Shown: positions 26,610 to 35,652 of the stretch, piece after piece
Layout of the letters: each line of letters begins with the position of its first letter
Numbering within the stretch: position 1 is the stretch's first letter
Origin: Metabacillus arenae
GTDB lineage: Bacteria; Bacillota; Bacilli; Bacillales; Bacillaceae
Direction of reading: 5' to 3'
NCBI RefSeq assembly: GCF_014773385.1
Contig: NZ_JACXAI010000020.1
Location: forward strand, 1-64,000
DNA: 64,000 bases
Notes under the pieces: generated by a model
What the model saw: the letters and a program-made list of their open reading frames with translations, nothing else
What the model was told of the DNA's origin: nothing
Databases searched by the model: none
Program-made: the position numbers and the translations under genes

Positions 26610-27731
26610 TTAATTATTCCTATTTTCAGTCATCTGCTTCCAAACTGAACCTTTTGCTTCCTCTCCGCCTTCAATGCGTTCAACAGCCATTTTTATTTGC
26701 AGGCTAACTTCAAATTCAGGATCATTTTCTGCATCTTTTAATGCAGGTAAAGCCGTATCATCCCCTACTTCATATAAAAACATAGCTGCCCGCCAGCGAA
26801 CCAGCTTGTTTGGATCCTTCAAAGACTCTTTCATTACAGGTATTGCTTTCGGGTTACCTAAATCTGAGAGGCAGTCACCCGCAGTTCGCCTTACGGTAAC
26901 CGATTTATCTTCAAGGGCTTTGTACAAATATGGGAGCACAGAATCTGTTTCAATCATACCCAAATAAACAGTTGCAAGACGTCTGATAGAAGCCTTTGAA
27001 TCCTCTAAAGCCTTTTCCAGAACAGGAATATCCTTTTCAGAAGGGTTCATTTGCTCCAAATGAGCATACCGATTTTTCCATTCGGGGTCCTGCATCATAT
27101 CTAATGTAACTTCATAAGGAGAACGAGGAGTGACTTTTTCCCCTTTTTCTTTTGTTGAAGCATTCTTAACTAATTTAGTTAATCGGTCTTCATGATAAGC
27201 TGCTTCTATTTCTTCAACAACTTCTCGTCCAACATCATCATAGTCACCATAACGGACACCTTGCTCCTTCCAATGCCTGTCCAGTACTACATTTTCAGCA
27301 TTCTTTTGGAGCTCCATAATCGACTTTTGAAACCGTTCCGATAATCCGTATCTTTTTTCTGTCTCTTGATCTGTAAGTTTTACCTGCATTGGAATTCCAT
27401 TGAACATTTGTATAAAAACTTTAATTTCCCCAAATCCCTCTCTAGGATGGTCAGACCTATCACCTTCACCTGTTTCTTCACCAAAAACAGCTCTGACCTT
27501 AGGTAAAATTTCCTTCCAATCAAATTTAGCATTTCGTTCAACTGCAAGAAAATCCGCTACATGATAGACTCCCTTTACACCTTCAATCAAAAGGACATTC
27601 TTGATGAGCTCAGGCGCTTGATCTGAATCAGATTTTTTATAGTTATTGCTTTTTCCTGCAGGTAATTCCTGATTTAAAATAACTTTCATTGTATTCGGAC
27701 TTGGAGTTGGTTCAATTGAATTTATTTTCAC
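26610..27731 (-). CDS. ypgR: YpgR / CvfC-family HEAT-repeat protein
   Basis: A 373-residue protein with an N-terminal NifU/Nfu-N-like domain (about 1-90, starting MKINSIEPTPSPNTMKV and containing KGVYHVADFLAVER) and C-terminal HEAT-like repeats (about 220-360) with repeated SIRRLATVYLG, SVTVRRTAGDCL and LVRWRAAMFLYE. This is the layout of Conserved Virulence Factor C of staphylococci and YpgR of B. subtilis. GTG start with GAGGTG upstream. It may support iron-sulfur or protein-assembly functions; the biochemical role is not settled. Confidence 0.88.
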   Translation of the reverse strand: MKINSIEPTPSPNTMKVILNQELPAGKSNNYKKSDSDQAPELIKNVLLIEGVKGVYHVADFLAVERNAKFDWKEILPKVRAVFGEETGEGDRSDHPREGFGEIKVFIQMFNGIPMQVKLTDQETEKRYGLSERFQKSIMELQKNAENVVLDRHWKEQGVRYGDYDDVGREVVEEIEAAYHEDRLTKLVKNASTKEKGEKVTPRSPYEVTLDMMQDPEWKNRYAHLEQMNPSEKDIPVLEKALEDSKASIRRLATVYLGMIETDSVLPYLYKALEDKSVTVRRTAGDCLSDLGNPKAIPVMKESLKDPNKLVRWRAAMFLYEVGDDTALPALKDAENDPEFEVSLQIKMAVERIEGGEEAKGSVWKQMTENRNN

Positions 27732-27876
27732 GAATTTTCACCTCTGAATTTAAACTGCTTTTATCATTTTAACATAGAGGTTTTTTCCTTGCTAATCCTA
27801 TAGTTCAAGCAGCCCAATTTTCAGGAAAGATGTCGTACTCAACAGGAGAAATAGGTGTCGAATACCCTATTTGGAG

Positions 27877-28512
27877 TCAAATATTCCATTCATTATGAAA
27901 TTGTTGTAAAAACCTTTTCATGTACTCATCCCTTTGTTCTGCCATTTTTTTGGCAGTTTCAGTATTCATCCATTTTTTTAATTTAAGTAATTTCTCATAA
28001 AAATGATTTATTGCCGTAGAAGGTCCATTCCGATATTCGTTATAGGTCATTTCTTCACGTATTTTTATGTTAGGGTCATAAATTAAGTGCCCCCTAGAGC
28101 CGGCATATGTGAAGGTTCTAGCTATTCCAATCGCTCCAATCGCATCTAATCTGTCTGCATCTTGGACGACTTGCCCTTCTGTTGAGAGAGGCAAGGAAGA
28201 TCTAGTACTAAATGAGATCGATGTAATAATGGAGACTACTTCTTGAATTGTTCGTACATCCACATCCAGATTATTGAGAAATGATTTTAATTGACTTAAT
28301 TCTATTCTTGTTTTTTCTTCAATTTTCTCATCGATTACATCATGGAGCAGTGCAGAAAGCTCGACTAGAAAAAGGTTACACTGCTCTTTTTCTCCGATTT
28401 CAATTGCCAGCTTTCTTACTCTTGCAATATGCCACCAGTCATGCCCTGATCTCTCCTGTTCAAGCTTTTCCTTAACAAATTTCTCCACATTCGAAATGAC
28501 CTTATTTTCCAC
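27877..28512 (-). CDS. ypgQ: HD-domain phosphohydrolase YpgQ
   Basis: A 211-residue metal-dependent phosphohydrolase. Metal residues appear in order: HDWWHIARV, LLHDVIDEK and DADRLDAIGAIGIART. B. subtilis YpgQ hydrolyses nucleoside triphosphates to nucleosides plus pyrophosphate or phosphate in vitro. GTG start. Next to ypgR and bsaA, as in B. subtilis, but with a family 1 repeat inserted on the bsaA side. Confidence 0.9.
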   Translation of the reverse strand: MENKVISNVEKFVKEKLEQERSGHDWWHIARVRKLAIEIGEKEQCNLFLVELSALLHDVIDEKIEEKTRIELSQLKSFLNNLDVDVRTIQEVVSIITSISFSTRSSLPLSTEGQVVQDADRLDAIGAIGIARTFTYAGSRGHLIYDPNIKIREEMTYNEYRNGPSTAINHFYEKLLKLKKWMNTETAKKMAEQRDEYMKRFLQQFHNEWNI

Positions 28513-28566
28513 TTACCTTCACCCCTCTATAAATCGGTATTATAAGAAGATCTGTTCAATTATTTT

Positions 28567-28740
28567 GAACGAAAAGTGCAATTCGCTAGTCCTTCGGCAA
28601 CAAGCATTCGGGCGATCCGGCTGGAAGGTTGTTTTATAACCTTCTCCGGCGGATTCGCTTATGACCTAAGAGCCGAGGGCGCCTGGACAATAACCTTCTT
28701 TAGCATGTTAATGCTTTAATTAACTTAAATTTACTTAACT
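28567..28740 (+). repeat. Family 1 interspersed repeat, full copy
   Basis: Runs from GAACGAAAAGTGCAATTCGC to an AT tail ending AACTTAAATTTACTTAACT. The inner hairpin GAAGGTTGTTTTATAACCTTC (about 28622-28642) and the CGGCTTATGACCTAAGAGCC-type segment are shared with copies at 50480 and 59674. It fills the ypgQ-bsaA spacer. No open frame or transposase. Confidence 0.8.
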
Positions 28741-28764
28741 GAACAAAAAAAGAAGAAGCCAAAA

Positions 28765-29250
28765 TCAGGCTTCATTTAGCAAATTTTCAATATCTGCTTC
28801 TAATTCTAATGGATTTGTATTTGGTGAGAATCTTTCTTTCACTAGGCCATTTTTATCGATTAAAAATTTTGTAAAATTCCATTTAACTGCTTTTGTTCCA
28901 AGAACTCCAGATGCCTCGTTTGTTAAATATTTAAAAAGTGGGTGAGCATTTTCTCCATTCACGTCAACCTTTGCAAACATCGGAAAAGAAACACCGTAAT
29001 TCACAGAACAAAATGACTCGATTTCTTCATCAGTTCCAGGTTCTTGGTTCATAAATTGATTACAAGGAAACCCTAATATTTCAAATCCTTGATCTTTAAA
29101 TGTTTCATAAAGCTCCTGTAATTGTTTGTATTGAGGTGTAAACCCGCATTTACTTGCTGTATTGACGATGAGAAGAACTTTGTCCTTAAACTCTCTGATG
29201 CTAATTTCCTCACCATTTATCTTATTAACGCGGTATTCATATACACTCAT
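28765..29250 (-). CDS. bsaA: Glutathione-peroxidase-family thiol peroxidase BsaA
   Basis: A 161-residue peroxidase that reduces peroxides, in these bacteria with thioredoxin. The peroxidatic Cys35 is in ASKCGFTPQY; the catalytic Gln and Trp are in FPCNQF and VKWNFTKFLI. A cysteine stands where animal enzymes use selenocysteine. The stop overlaps an intrinsic terminator (GAAGCC/GGCTTC plus T run, about 28744-28775). B. subtilis also has bsaA next to ypgQ and metA. Confidence 0.95.
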   Translation of the reverse strand: MSVYEYRVNKINGEEISIREFKDKVLLIVNTASKCGFTPQYKQLQELYETFKDQGFEILGFPCNQFMNQEPGTDEEIESFCSVNYGVSFPMFAKVDVNGENAHPLFKYLTNEASGVLGTKAVKWNFTKFLIDKNGLVKERFSPNTNPLELEADIENLLNEA

Positions 29251-29280
29251 TTTTTAAATCCTCCTAATGATTAGTAATTT

Positions 29281-29784
29281 TTAATCGTTAATAGGCAGTT
29301 TTTGTAATGTTAAAACGACATGTTCAACAAGGTTCTCGATATCGAAGCTATTTGATTCAGTTATCTTTCTCTGAAAATCAATTTGATAATGATGGTCATG
29401 CAAATGACTATTTGACACAACTGTCACAGAATGCCTGACATCTGCAGCATCCACCCACATATTTCTTAATGTCTCAATTATTTTAGTGTTTGAGTCAATA
29501 CTTTTTTCTTTTACAAAAAAAGTTATAAGTATTATACATCCTGGTGTTTGGTTACTCCTTAATAATTCACCTGCTAATTGTTCCAATTCCATGCGTAAAT
29601 CCAATTGGACAACTATCTTTTTATCAAATGGTAAGCAAAAATTAATTTGATAATGCCGGGACATTGAAGCCAAGTCTACTAAGTCTCTCCTGTTGATAAC
29701 TTGAATCACCTTATGAAGATCCAGGTCATATACGGCCCCTTCCAGGATTACCTTTAGATTATCATAAGCAGTAGGATCAAACAT
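29281..29784 (-). CDS. Conserved hypothetical protein between bsaA and metA
   Basis: A 167-residue protein without signal or membrane segments and with alternating hydrophobic beta strands (CIILITFFVK, VTVVSNS) and a His-rich turn SHLHDHHYQIDF. AGAGGGGG precedes the ATG. It runs in the same direction as bsaA, ending 30 bases before it, and is divergent from metA. I do not recognise the family. Confidence 0.7.
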   Translation of the reverse strand: MFDPTAYDNLKVILEGAVYDLDLHKVIQVINRRDLVDLASMSRHYQINFCLPFDKKIVVQLDLRMELEQLAGELLRSNQTPGCIILITFFVKEKSIDSNTKIIETLRNMWVDAADVRHSVTVVSNSHLHDHHYQIDFQRKITESNSFDIENLVEHVVLTLQKLPIND

Positions 29785-29964
29785 TTACAAATACCCCCTC
29801 TGCAGGCCTTTTAAAACAATAGGTTTCTAGAAGTACATACATTAACATTGTTCCGAGAAAAAAGCTGAAAAGGTTTCTGTTACGAAATATTTATAGCAAG
29901 GGATACAGCCACGCCAGTTCTACTCTCAATTCATCAATCAAATATCATTTTACCATAAGAAAAA

Positions 29965-29993
29965 TTGAAAAATTTTTTAATTGTTCCTATAAT
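29965..29993 (+). promoter_or_regulatory. metA promoter
   Basis: TTGAAA (29965-29970) and a perfect TATAAT (29988-29993) are 17 bases apart, with only about 30 bases from the likely transcription start to GTG 30031. That leaves no room for an S-box or T-box, so metA is not under a leader riboswitch here. Confidence 0.85.
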
Positions 29994-30030
29994 AAAGAAT
30001 AATTTGCAACTATTTTATGGAGGTGCTCAT

Positions 30031-30939
30031 GTGCCAATTAATATACCAGTGAATTTGCCTGCCAAGGAAATTCTAGAAAATGAAAATATTTTTGTGATGG
30101 ATGAAAAGCGTGCTTATAGTCAGGACATTAGACCGTTAAAGATAATGATATTAAATTTAATGCCTGAAAAAGAAAAAACAGAAACGCAGCTTCTGCGTTT
30201 ACTTGGCAATTCTCCGTTACAGGTTAATATATCATTTCTAAGAATGAAAACTCATGAGTCAAAGACAACTAAGAAAGAACATTTAGAAGAATTTTATACA
30301 ACCTTTGATTTAATTAAAGACAAAAAATATGATGGAATGATTATTACAGGAGCTCCATTGGAACATCTAGAGTTTGAAGAAGTTACCTATTGGAAAGAAT
30401 TGCAGCAAATTTTTGAATGGACAAAAGAGAATGTGACCTCCACCTTGCATATTTGCTGGGGTGCACAAGCAGGACTTTTCCATCATTACGGCGTAAATAA
30501 ATATCAATTGCCAAAAAAATGTTTCGGTATTTTCCCCCATATTGTTCAACATCCAACAGATAAATTAGTTCAAGGTTTCGATGAACTATACTATGTCCCT
30601 CATTCTCGGCATAGTGATGTAAAGGGGGAAGAAATAAGCGAGATCAAAGAACTTCAATTATTGTCCTTTTCGGAAGAGGCAGGGGTCTGTTTAGTTTCAT
30701 CTAAAGACAGAAAACATGTGTTTTTAACAGGTCACCCTGAATATGACACCACATCATTGAAGGAAGAATATGAAAGGGATATTAATAAAGGGCTGCAATT
30801 AGATTTGCCTATCGGCTACTTTCCAAAAAATAATCCTGCTAATCGTCCGATCAATTATTGGAAATCTCATGCAAACTTATTATTTGTTAATTGGCTGAAC
30901 TATTATGTTTACCAAGAAACACCATATGAATGGACATAA
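30031..30939 (+). CDS. metA: Homoserine O-acetyltransferase MetA
   Basis: Acylates homoserine at the start of methionine synthesis. The GTG at 30031, behind GGAGGTG, gives 302 residues beginning [15 protein letters not shown]; an ATG at 29965 is inside the promoter. The catalytic Cys142 is in HICWGAQAG and the catalytic His in LTGHPEYD. Residue 111 is Glu (GAPLEHLEF), the residue reported to make MetA enzymes use acetyl-CoA rather than succinyl-CoA, so the acetyl form is called despite the family name. Confidence 0.94.
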   Translation: MPINIPVNLPAKEILENENIFVMDEKRAYSQDIRPLKIMILNLMPEKEKTETQLLRLLGNSPLQVNISFLRMKTHESKTTKKEHLEEFYTTFDLIKDKKYDGMIITGAPLEHLEFEEVTYWKELQQIFEWTKENVTSTLHICWGAQAGLFHHYGVNKYQLPKKCFGIFPHIVQHPTDKLVQGFDELYYVPHSRHSDVKGEEISEIKELQLLSFSEEAGVCLVSSKDRKHVFLTGHPEYDTTSLKEEYERDINKGLQLDLPIGYFPKNNPANRPINYWKSHANLLFVNWLNYYVYQETPYEWT

Positions 30940-31309
30940 TAAGCAGCTGTTTTCGAAAAATTTTCACTCTTTCGGTCGTAAGGGGTGGAATGAGAGAATT
31001 GAAGAAATTTGCGATAGACCAATTGCCTTAATTCGACTATATTTTTCGCTTCAAAAACATAGCTTTATGGAAAGGTTTCAAAAAGAAAAAGAAGATAAAT
31101 AGAAATTTTTCACAAAAAGGGTTGTGTATTTTTACACTTTTTTTTACAATGTACATGATGATTGTGGTAAGTTGCTTAACAATTGTAAAAAAATACAACA
31201 ACATTTAATACTGTCTTCATAATTAGAAAATATTTGTATGGTATGTTTATACAAACTAAACATCTAAAGGGTTCATAGATTTGTTGTTGATAAAACTGAG
31301 GTGAAAATT
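30940..31309 (+). other. Spacer between metA and ugtP with a 23-base inverted repeat
   Basis: No well-supported gene. A 58-codon frame (30926-31102) overlaps the end of metA but lacks a ribosome-binding site. TTTGTAT (31233-31239) and ATACAAA (31249-31255) are inverted around 9 bases in the ugtP leader and could be an operator or a weak hairpin. A-T tracts dominate the rest. Confidence 0.4.
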
Positions 31310-32443
31310 TTGAAGGTTTTAATTTTGACTGCTAAATATGGTAATGGACACATTCAAGTGGCAAAAACTCTGCAACAACAATGTTTCAAGCTAGGTGCAA
31401 GTGAAGTCGTTGTATCTGATCTATATTATGAGTCCCATCCAATATTTTCTGAAATTACACAATACCTTTATTTAAAAAGCTTTTCATTCGGAAAACAGTT
31501 CTATCGTTTGTTTTACTATGGTGTTGATAAAATCTATAACAAAAGAATGATGAACTTATATTTTAAGATGGGGAATAAACGATTAGATGAGCTAATAAAA
31601 AGCATACAGCCTGATATTATTATCAATACTTTTCCAATGATTGTTGTGCCTGAATATAGAAGGAGAACTGGGAAAATTATTCCTACTTTTAATGTTTTAA
31701 CTGATTTTTGTCTCCACAAAATATGGATCCATGAAAATATTGACAGATACTACGTGGCTAATTCAATAGTAAAGAAAAAGATTATGAAACTAGGCATCCA
31801 TCCAGACCGTGTTGTTGTTACAGGCATTCCGATTCGCGAACAATTTGAGGAGCAGCATGAACATTCCTCTTTGTTCAAAAAATACGGCATTGATTCTACA
31901 AAAAAAGTTTTATTAATAATGGCAGGGGCACATGGTGTTCTTAAAGGTGTGAAAGAGCTTTGCCAATCTTTTATTTCAAATAAAAATATTCAGGTTGTTG
32001 TTGTTTGTGGAAATAATAAACAGCTTAAAGAGGTTTTACGTCCGCTTGAACAACAATACCCATCCCAATTAAAAGCACTTGGATATGTCGAGAAGGTTGA
32101 TGAATTATTCAGGATATCAGATTGCATGATTACTAAGCCTGGAGGCATCACTCTTACTGAAGCAACGGCATTAGGTGTTCCAGTAGTTCTCTTCAAACCA
32201 GTACCAGGCCAAGAAAAAGAGAATGCTATATTCTTTGAGCAAAACGGTGCTGCTGTGATTGTCAACCGGCCTGAAGAAATTCAAGGTGCAGTTACTCAAT
32301 TAATGAGCGATGAAAATAGATTGGAAAAAATGAAGAAAAACATTCATTCACTCTATCACCCAAGTTCGGCAAGAGTGATTTTAGAAGACATGTTTAAAGA
32401 AGCACAGTTAATCAAAGAGAGAAAACAGCAAAAGGCTTTATAG
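31310..32443 (+). CDS. ugtP: Processive diacylglycerol beta-glucosyltransferase UgtP
   Basis: Transfers glucose from UDP-glucose to diacylglycerol, making mono- and diglucosyl lipids for membranes and the lipoteichoic acid anchor; in B. subtilis it also delays division in rich medium. MGDG-synthase fold with N-terminal LILTAKYGNGHIQVAKTL and the donor-site motif TKPGGITLTEATALG. 377 residues from TTG 31310, which has GAGGTG at good distance; GTG 31301 is an alternative. Followed 49 bases later by yfhP. Confidence 0.95.
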   Translation: MKVLILTAKYGNGHIQVAKTLQQQCFKLGASEVVVSDLYYESHPIFSEITQYLYLKSFSFGKQFYRLFYYGVDKIYNKRMMNLYFKMGNKRLDELIKSIQPDIIINTFPMIVVPEYRRRTGKIIPTFNVLTDFCLHKIWIHENIDRYYVANSIVKKKIMKLGIHPDRVVVTGIPIREQFEEQHEHSSLFKKYGIDSTKKVLLIMAGAHGVLKGVKELCQSFISNKNIQVVVVCGNNKQLKEVLRPLEQQYPSQLKALGYVEKVDELFRISDCMITKPGGITLTEATALGVPVVLFKPVPGQEKENAIFFEQNGAAVIVNRPEEIQGAVTQLMSDENRLEKMKKNIHSLYHPSSARVILEDMFKEAQLIKERKQQKAL

Positions 32444-32492
32444 ACAGAAACTAGGATGAGTGGTTTTACACTGTTTTTTCTGGAGGATTTTT

Positions 32493-33515
32493 ATGGATAC
32501 AAGTACTCATGTCATGATGGGGATTGGTTTAGCAGGTCTAGCCCATCTGGATCCATCTATTGCAGCCAGTAAAGAGGCTTCTCAAGTAATTCTAGCTGCC
32601 ACTATACTTGGTTCAAATGCACCTGACTTTGATTACTTTATAAAGATCTTAAAGGGTAATGGGGCTTATATAGAACATCACAGAGGGTTATCTCATTCCG
32701 TTCCGATGTTATTCGTATGGTGTTTATTATTTTCATGGCCAATTTATTTCATTAATCAAGAAATTCCTTTCATGAATCTATTTTTGTGGACACTCTTGGC
32801 AATCGTTATTCATGTTGTAATGGATCTTTTTAATGCTTATGGGACCCAAGCTGGACGTCCATTAACAAAAAGGTGGCTGTCATTAAATACCATCCCTCTT
32901 TTTGATCCATTTATATTTGGATTGCACCTGATTGGAATTGGTTATTGGCTGTTCAGCGAAAATCCCGGCATAGGCTTTTTATTCATTTATTTAGGAATTA
33001 TTTTCTATTTATTGATACGTTTTTATTATTCTACAAGAATAATAAATCAAGTAAAAAAATATCTCCATGAAAATGGTAAATTAACTGTAATCCCTACTCT
33101 TTCTTTTAATAAATGGAATTTTGTGTGGGAATCAAAGTCTCTTTTTAAAGTTGGGCATGTTAATTCAAAAAAAATTACTTTGGTTCATGAATTTGAAAAA
33201 CGTTCAGCCGGAGAACCTATCATTGCTAAATCTTTAATTGACCAGAATGTCAAACATTTTTTCAACAATTCTGCCCATCAGCATGTGTTTGTTCTTCCCA
33301 CATTAAATGGCTATGAAGTAAGGTGGATCGATTTAAGATTTCGAACGAAGAATCATTACCCATACATGGCAATAGTAAAAATGAATGAATCCTACGAAAT
33401 TCAATCATCCTACACAGGCTGGATCCATCAATCCACTTTGATTGATCAAAAGCTGCAACAAGTAAAATCGGTTTCACCACCAGAGAAAAATAGTACTCAT
33501 CTTTCTGAAAGTTAA
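32493..33515 (+). CDS. yfhP: YfhP/YdjM-family membrane-bound metal-dependent hydrolase
   Basis: A 340-residue membrane protein. It opens MDTSTHVMMGIGLAGLAHLD and carries the histidine/aspartate cluster APDFDYF, EHHRGLSHSVPM and HVVMDLFNAYG, which fits an LexA-binding/YdjM hydrolase domain with four or five helices (1-190). A soluble C-terminal domain follows. ATG 32493 has GGAGGATTTTT upstream. In B. subtilis yfhP lies elsewhere, so its place after ugtP is a local arrangement. The substrate is unknown. Confidence 0.85.
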   Translation: MDTSTHVMMGIGLAGLAHLDPSIAASKEASQVILAATILGSNAPDFDYFIKILKGNGAYIEHHRGLSHSVPMLFVWCLLFSWPIYFINQEIPFMNLFLWTLLAIVIHVVMDLFNAYGTQAGRPLTKRWLSLNTIPLFDPFIFGLHLIGIGYWLFSENPGIGFLFIYLGIIFYLLIRFYYSTRIINQVKKYLHENGKLTVIPTLSFNKWNFVWESKSLFKVGHVNSKKITLVHEFEKRSAGEPIIAKSLIDQNVKHFFNNSAHQHVFVLPTLNGYEVRWIDLRFRTKNHYPYMAIVKMNESYEIQSSYTGWIHQSTLIDQKLQQVKSVSPPEKNSTHLSES

Positions 33516-33595
33516 AGGTCGAAGAGGAATTAGTTTCGAAAAAAGCACAATACTATTTTATATCAAACCTAAATCCTTTAAGGTACTTGAATAAC

Positions 33596-33646
33596 AAAAA
33601 AAGGAAGCAATAACTTTAAGAATAAAAAGTTATTGCTTCCTTTTTT
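33596..33646. terminator. Strong bidirectional terminator
   Basis: GGAAGCAATAACTT (33603-33616) pairs perfectly with AAGTTATTGCTTCC (33627-33640) with A and T runs outside. Confidence 0.9.
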
Positions 33647-33657
33647 GTCAGGCAAGA

Positions 33658-33829
33658 AAGTTTAAGTTAAATAAAGTATTAACGTAATAAAGAAGGTTAT
33701 CGTAGTCCAGCTGCAGCGCCCGGCTCGCCTGAGGTCACAAGTCAATCTTCAAAAAAAGGAAAAAACACCTTTCTTTGAAGATCGCCAGAGTGCTTTTCGG
33801 GGCTGAGCAAGGCGCTTTCGCTTTTCCTT
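33658..33829 (-). repeat. Family 1 repeat (tail-proximal unit of a double copy)
   Basis: On the minus strand it starts AAGGAAAAGCGAAAGCGCC, contains TTGCTCAGCCCCGA, a hairpin CTTCAAAGAAAGG...CCTTTTTTTGAAG, TGACCTCAGGCGAGCC and ends in the AT tail at 33658-33690. It directly abuts a second unit on the left of its own start. Confidence 0.75.
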
Positions 33830-33961
33830 GTTGTCCAGAGCAGGCGGACAGGACGTCCTAGTGCCATCGGCCATTAGGTCTCAGGGTCAATCGCCTAAGA
33901 AGGTTATGCCGGCTCGCCTTGTGCTTGTCGCCGAAAGACTCGCGCTCTGCGCTTTTCGTTC
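33830..33961 (-). repeat. Family 1 repeat (second unit of a double copy)
   Basis: Minus-strand copy from GAACGAAAAGCGCAGAGCGC to CTGCTCTGGAC, very similar to 59457-59600 (shared CGGCGACAAGCACAAGGCGA and GGACGTCCTGTCC). It has no AT tail of its own and joins the neighbouring unit, as if one unit inserted into the other. Confidence 0.75.
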
Positions 33962-34007
33962 TTTAAGCAGGAAAAACCACCCAAGCAGGAATTTTAAAAT
34001 TTAAAAT

Positions 34008-34706
34008 TCACGATTGACTGCTTTGTGAATAGTAAACCTCTTCGTATGGCTGAACGACAACAAATCCATTCCCAGAAAATTTCATTTGGACAGACTCTCC
34101 GCTGCCTCTTCCTAAAAAAGTTTTAAGCGAAACATCAGTAACGAACTCGGGCTCCAGGTTTCCAGACCATGCGACTGTAGCATTCGGATCAGTGTATACA
34201 GGATTGCTTTCTGATACAAGCAAGGTCAAAGGCTCGTAATGAGAAGTAATCGCCACCATCCCACTTCCCTCCAGCTTTATATTAAAAAGACCTCCTGAAA
34301 GCATTCCAGCTACCCTTCTCATCAACTTAATATCCCACGAAATCGAAGGTTCAAATGCAAGAAGATCATTTCCATTTACAAAAATAGAGTCACCGGTTAA
34401 TTGGAGAATAGAAATTTTCTTTCCTTGATCTGCAAGGTACAGCTTTCCATCTCCCACTGCCTTCATAAGTGAAGTTCCTTCTCCTGATAACGCTTTTTTA
34501 AATAGCTTACCGAGTCCATGATCGAGAATTCCTTCTCTTTCAAATTTAATTTGCCCGCGGTAGGATACCATTGCTCCTGCTTTAGCCCATACCTGTGATT
34601 GTAAATTCACTTCTAACATGCGGGGAGTTTCAAGTTCGAATAATCCTTCCCCTTTGTCTTCTTGTTTTGTTTTTTCAATAAATTCATTAATTGAGTACCG
34701 ATTCAT
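34008..34706 (-). CDS. AIM24-family protein
   Basis: A 232-residue beta-rich protein of the AIM24/TIGR00266 family, recognised from the repeated AGAMVSYRGQIKFE, FNIKLEGSGMVAITSHYEP and ESVQMKFSGNGFVVVQP segments typical of this beta-prism-like fold. No signal peptide. Its ATG overlaps the stop of the preceding 89-residue gene (ATGA), so the two are coupled. The role in bacteria is not defined. Confidence 0.85.
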   Translation of the reverse strand: MNRYSINEFIEKTKQEDKGEGLFELETPRMLEVNLQSQVWAKAGAMVSYRGQIKFEREGILDHGLGKLFKKALSGEGTSLMKAVGDGKLYLADQGKKISILQLTGDSIFVNGNDLLAFEPSISWDIKLMRRVAGMLSGGLFNIKLEGSGMVAITSHYEPLTLLVSESNPVYTDPNATVAWSGNLEPEFVTDVSLKTFLGRGSGESVQMKFSGNGFVVVQPYEEVYYSQSSQS

Positions 34707-34972
34707 ATGTATGGTTCCTCCTTTTCGTTCTCAAGCATAAACAACCATAAAAATGATATAGCTTGCTTCAATTCAGGCTGAGATCTGGCTTGAAATAGTT
34801 GGTCAACTCTACTATTATAAACACCTTGGCCTTCGAGGATGCACCAACCATTTTCCGTGGCTAATCTTTCAAATTCCCAAGGCAGTATCGAATTGCAATT
34901 TACCGGCTTCTGATAAAGCCGATCAAAACTATAGGCTCTTGGCCCGGCAGTTGGCAAAATACAGCGATACAT
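34703..34972 (-). CDS. Hypothetical protein coupled to the AIM24 gene
   Basis: An 89-residue soluble protein with WEFERLATENGWCILEG and a C-terminal helix. It is not a family I recognise. The 4-base overlap with the AIM24 gene and a GGCGGAAAG site before the ATG are the main support. A partner or modifier of AIM24 is a guess from position only. Confidence 0.6.
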   Translation of the reverse strand: MYRCILPTAGPRAYSFDRLYQKPVNCNSILPWEFERLATENGWCILEGQGVYNSRVDQLFQARSQPELKQAISFLWLFMLENEKEEPYI

Positions 34973-35159
34973 AGCTTTCCGCCTGGTTTTAATATACTTT
35001 TAAGTTCTAAAAGAACTTCAAAAGGATTTTCTGTCAGTATAACTACCCTTTAAATTATTTCGATAAAGATTAAGGAAAACCTGCTGTGATGAATAAAATT
35101 ATGTTTTCTGACAACATTATGAAAGACTGTATGTAACAATATCTTCAGGAGGCAGAACA

Positions 35160-35312
35160 ATGACAAAAAAATACAATAAAGGCAGCGAAAATAATAACCG
35201 CCCTCAAAAGGAGGATCACCAGCTCGAGTTTGCGAAGGAAATGATAGCTGGTGATAATAGTAAGGGGAATAAACGGAATAAAGACCAGAAAGATAAATCA
35301 GCGAAGAAATAA
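35160..35312 (+). CDS. Small basic hydrophilic protein, possibly spore-associated
   Basis: A 50-residue protein, MTKKYNKGSENNNRPQ..., rich in Lys, Asn, Asp and Gln with one short amphipathic segment LEFAKEMIAGD, and no hydrophobic core. AGGAGGC lies six bases before the ATG. Composition recalls small spore proteins such as YfhD-like ones, without a clear match. Confidence 0.6.
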   Translation: MTKKYNKGSENNNRPQKEDHQLEFAKEMIAGDNSKGNKRNKDQKDKSAKK

Positions 35313-35445
35313 TATTTCTATAAGAGAGGCTACGCGCACAGGCGAAGTCTTAAGTTTGATGCTTTAAAGATAAAAGCACGCTAATCAGATTAATTTGCAC
35401 GATTACCTAAATAAATACTAATAATCTGAATCAATGCCTGCAATA

Positions 35446-35605
35446 GAACAAAAAGTAAGACGCCAGTCTATCAGCCTCAAGGATAAGATAACCCGGAAAG
35501 AAAAGAAGATTTTTTCTTTATCCGGATTGGCATATAACCTTGAGGCAAACGGCGCCTATGCTAGAATCGATCACTTTTTTTAATTTAAATTAATTTAAAT
35601 TTCTG
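35446..35605 (+). repeat. Family 1 repeat, degenerate copy
   Basis: Starts GAACAAAAAGTAAGACGCC; the arms GCCTCAAGG (35474-35482) and CCTTGAGGC (35538-35546) are perfectly inverted, with an inner hairpin of CCGGA/TCCGG. It ends with an AT-rich run (AATTTAAATTAATTTAAAT). Sequence has drifted from other copies but complementarity is kept. The rest of 35313-35652 is unremarkable. Confidence 0.6.
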
Positions 35606-35652
35606 AAAACTACAAATAAAAAAAGTTCGCTCTTCCTCTATTACTTTATTAA

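Noticed and set aside
29785-30030. Possible S-box or T-box ahead of metA
   Set aside because: The promoter lies only about 40 bases before the start codon and no riboswitch motif is present.
30926-31102. 58-codon frame after metA
   Set aside because: Starts inside metA, has no ribosome-binding site and no recognisable features; kept only as a remark on the spacer.
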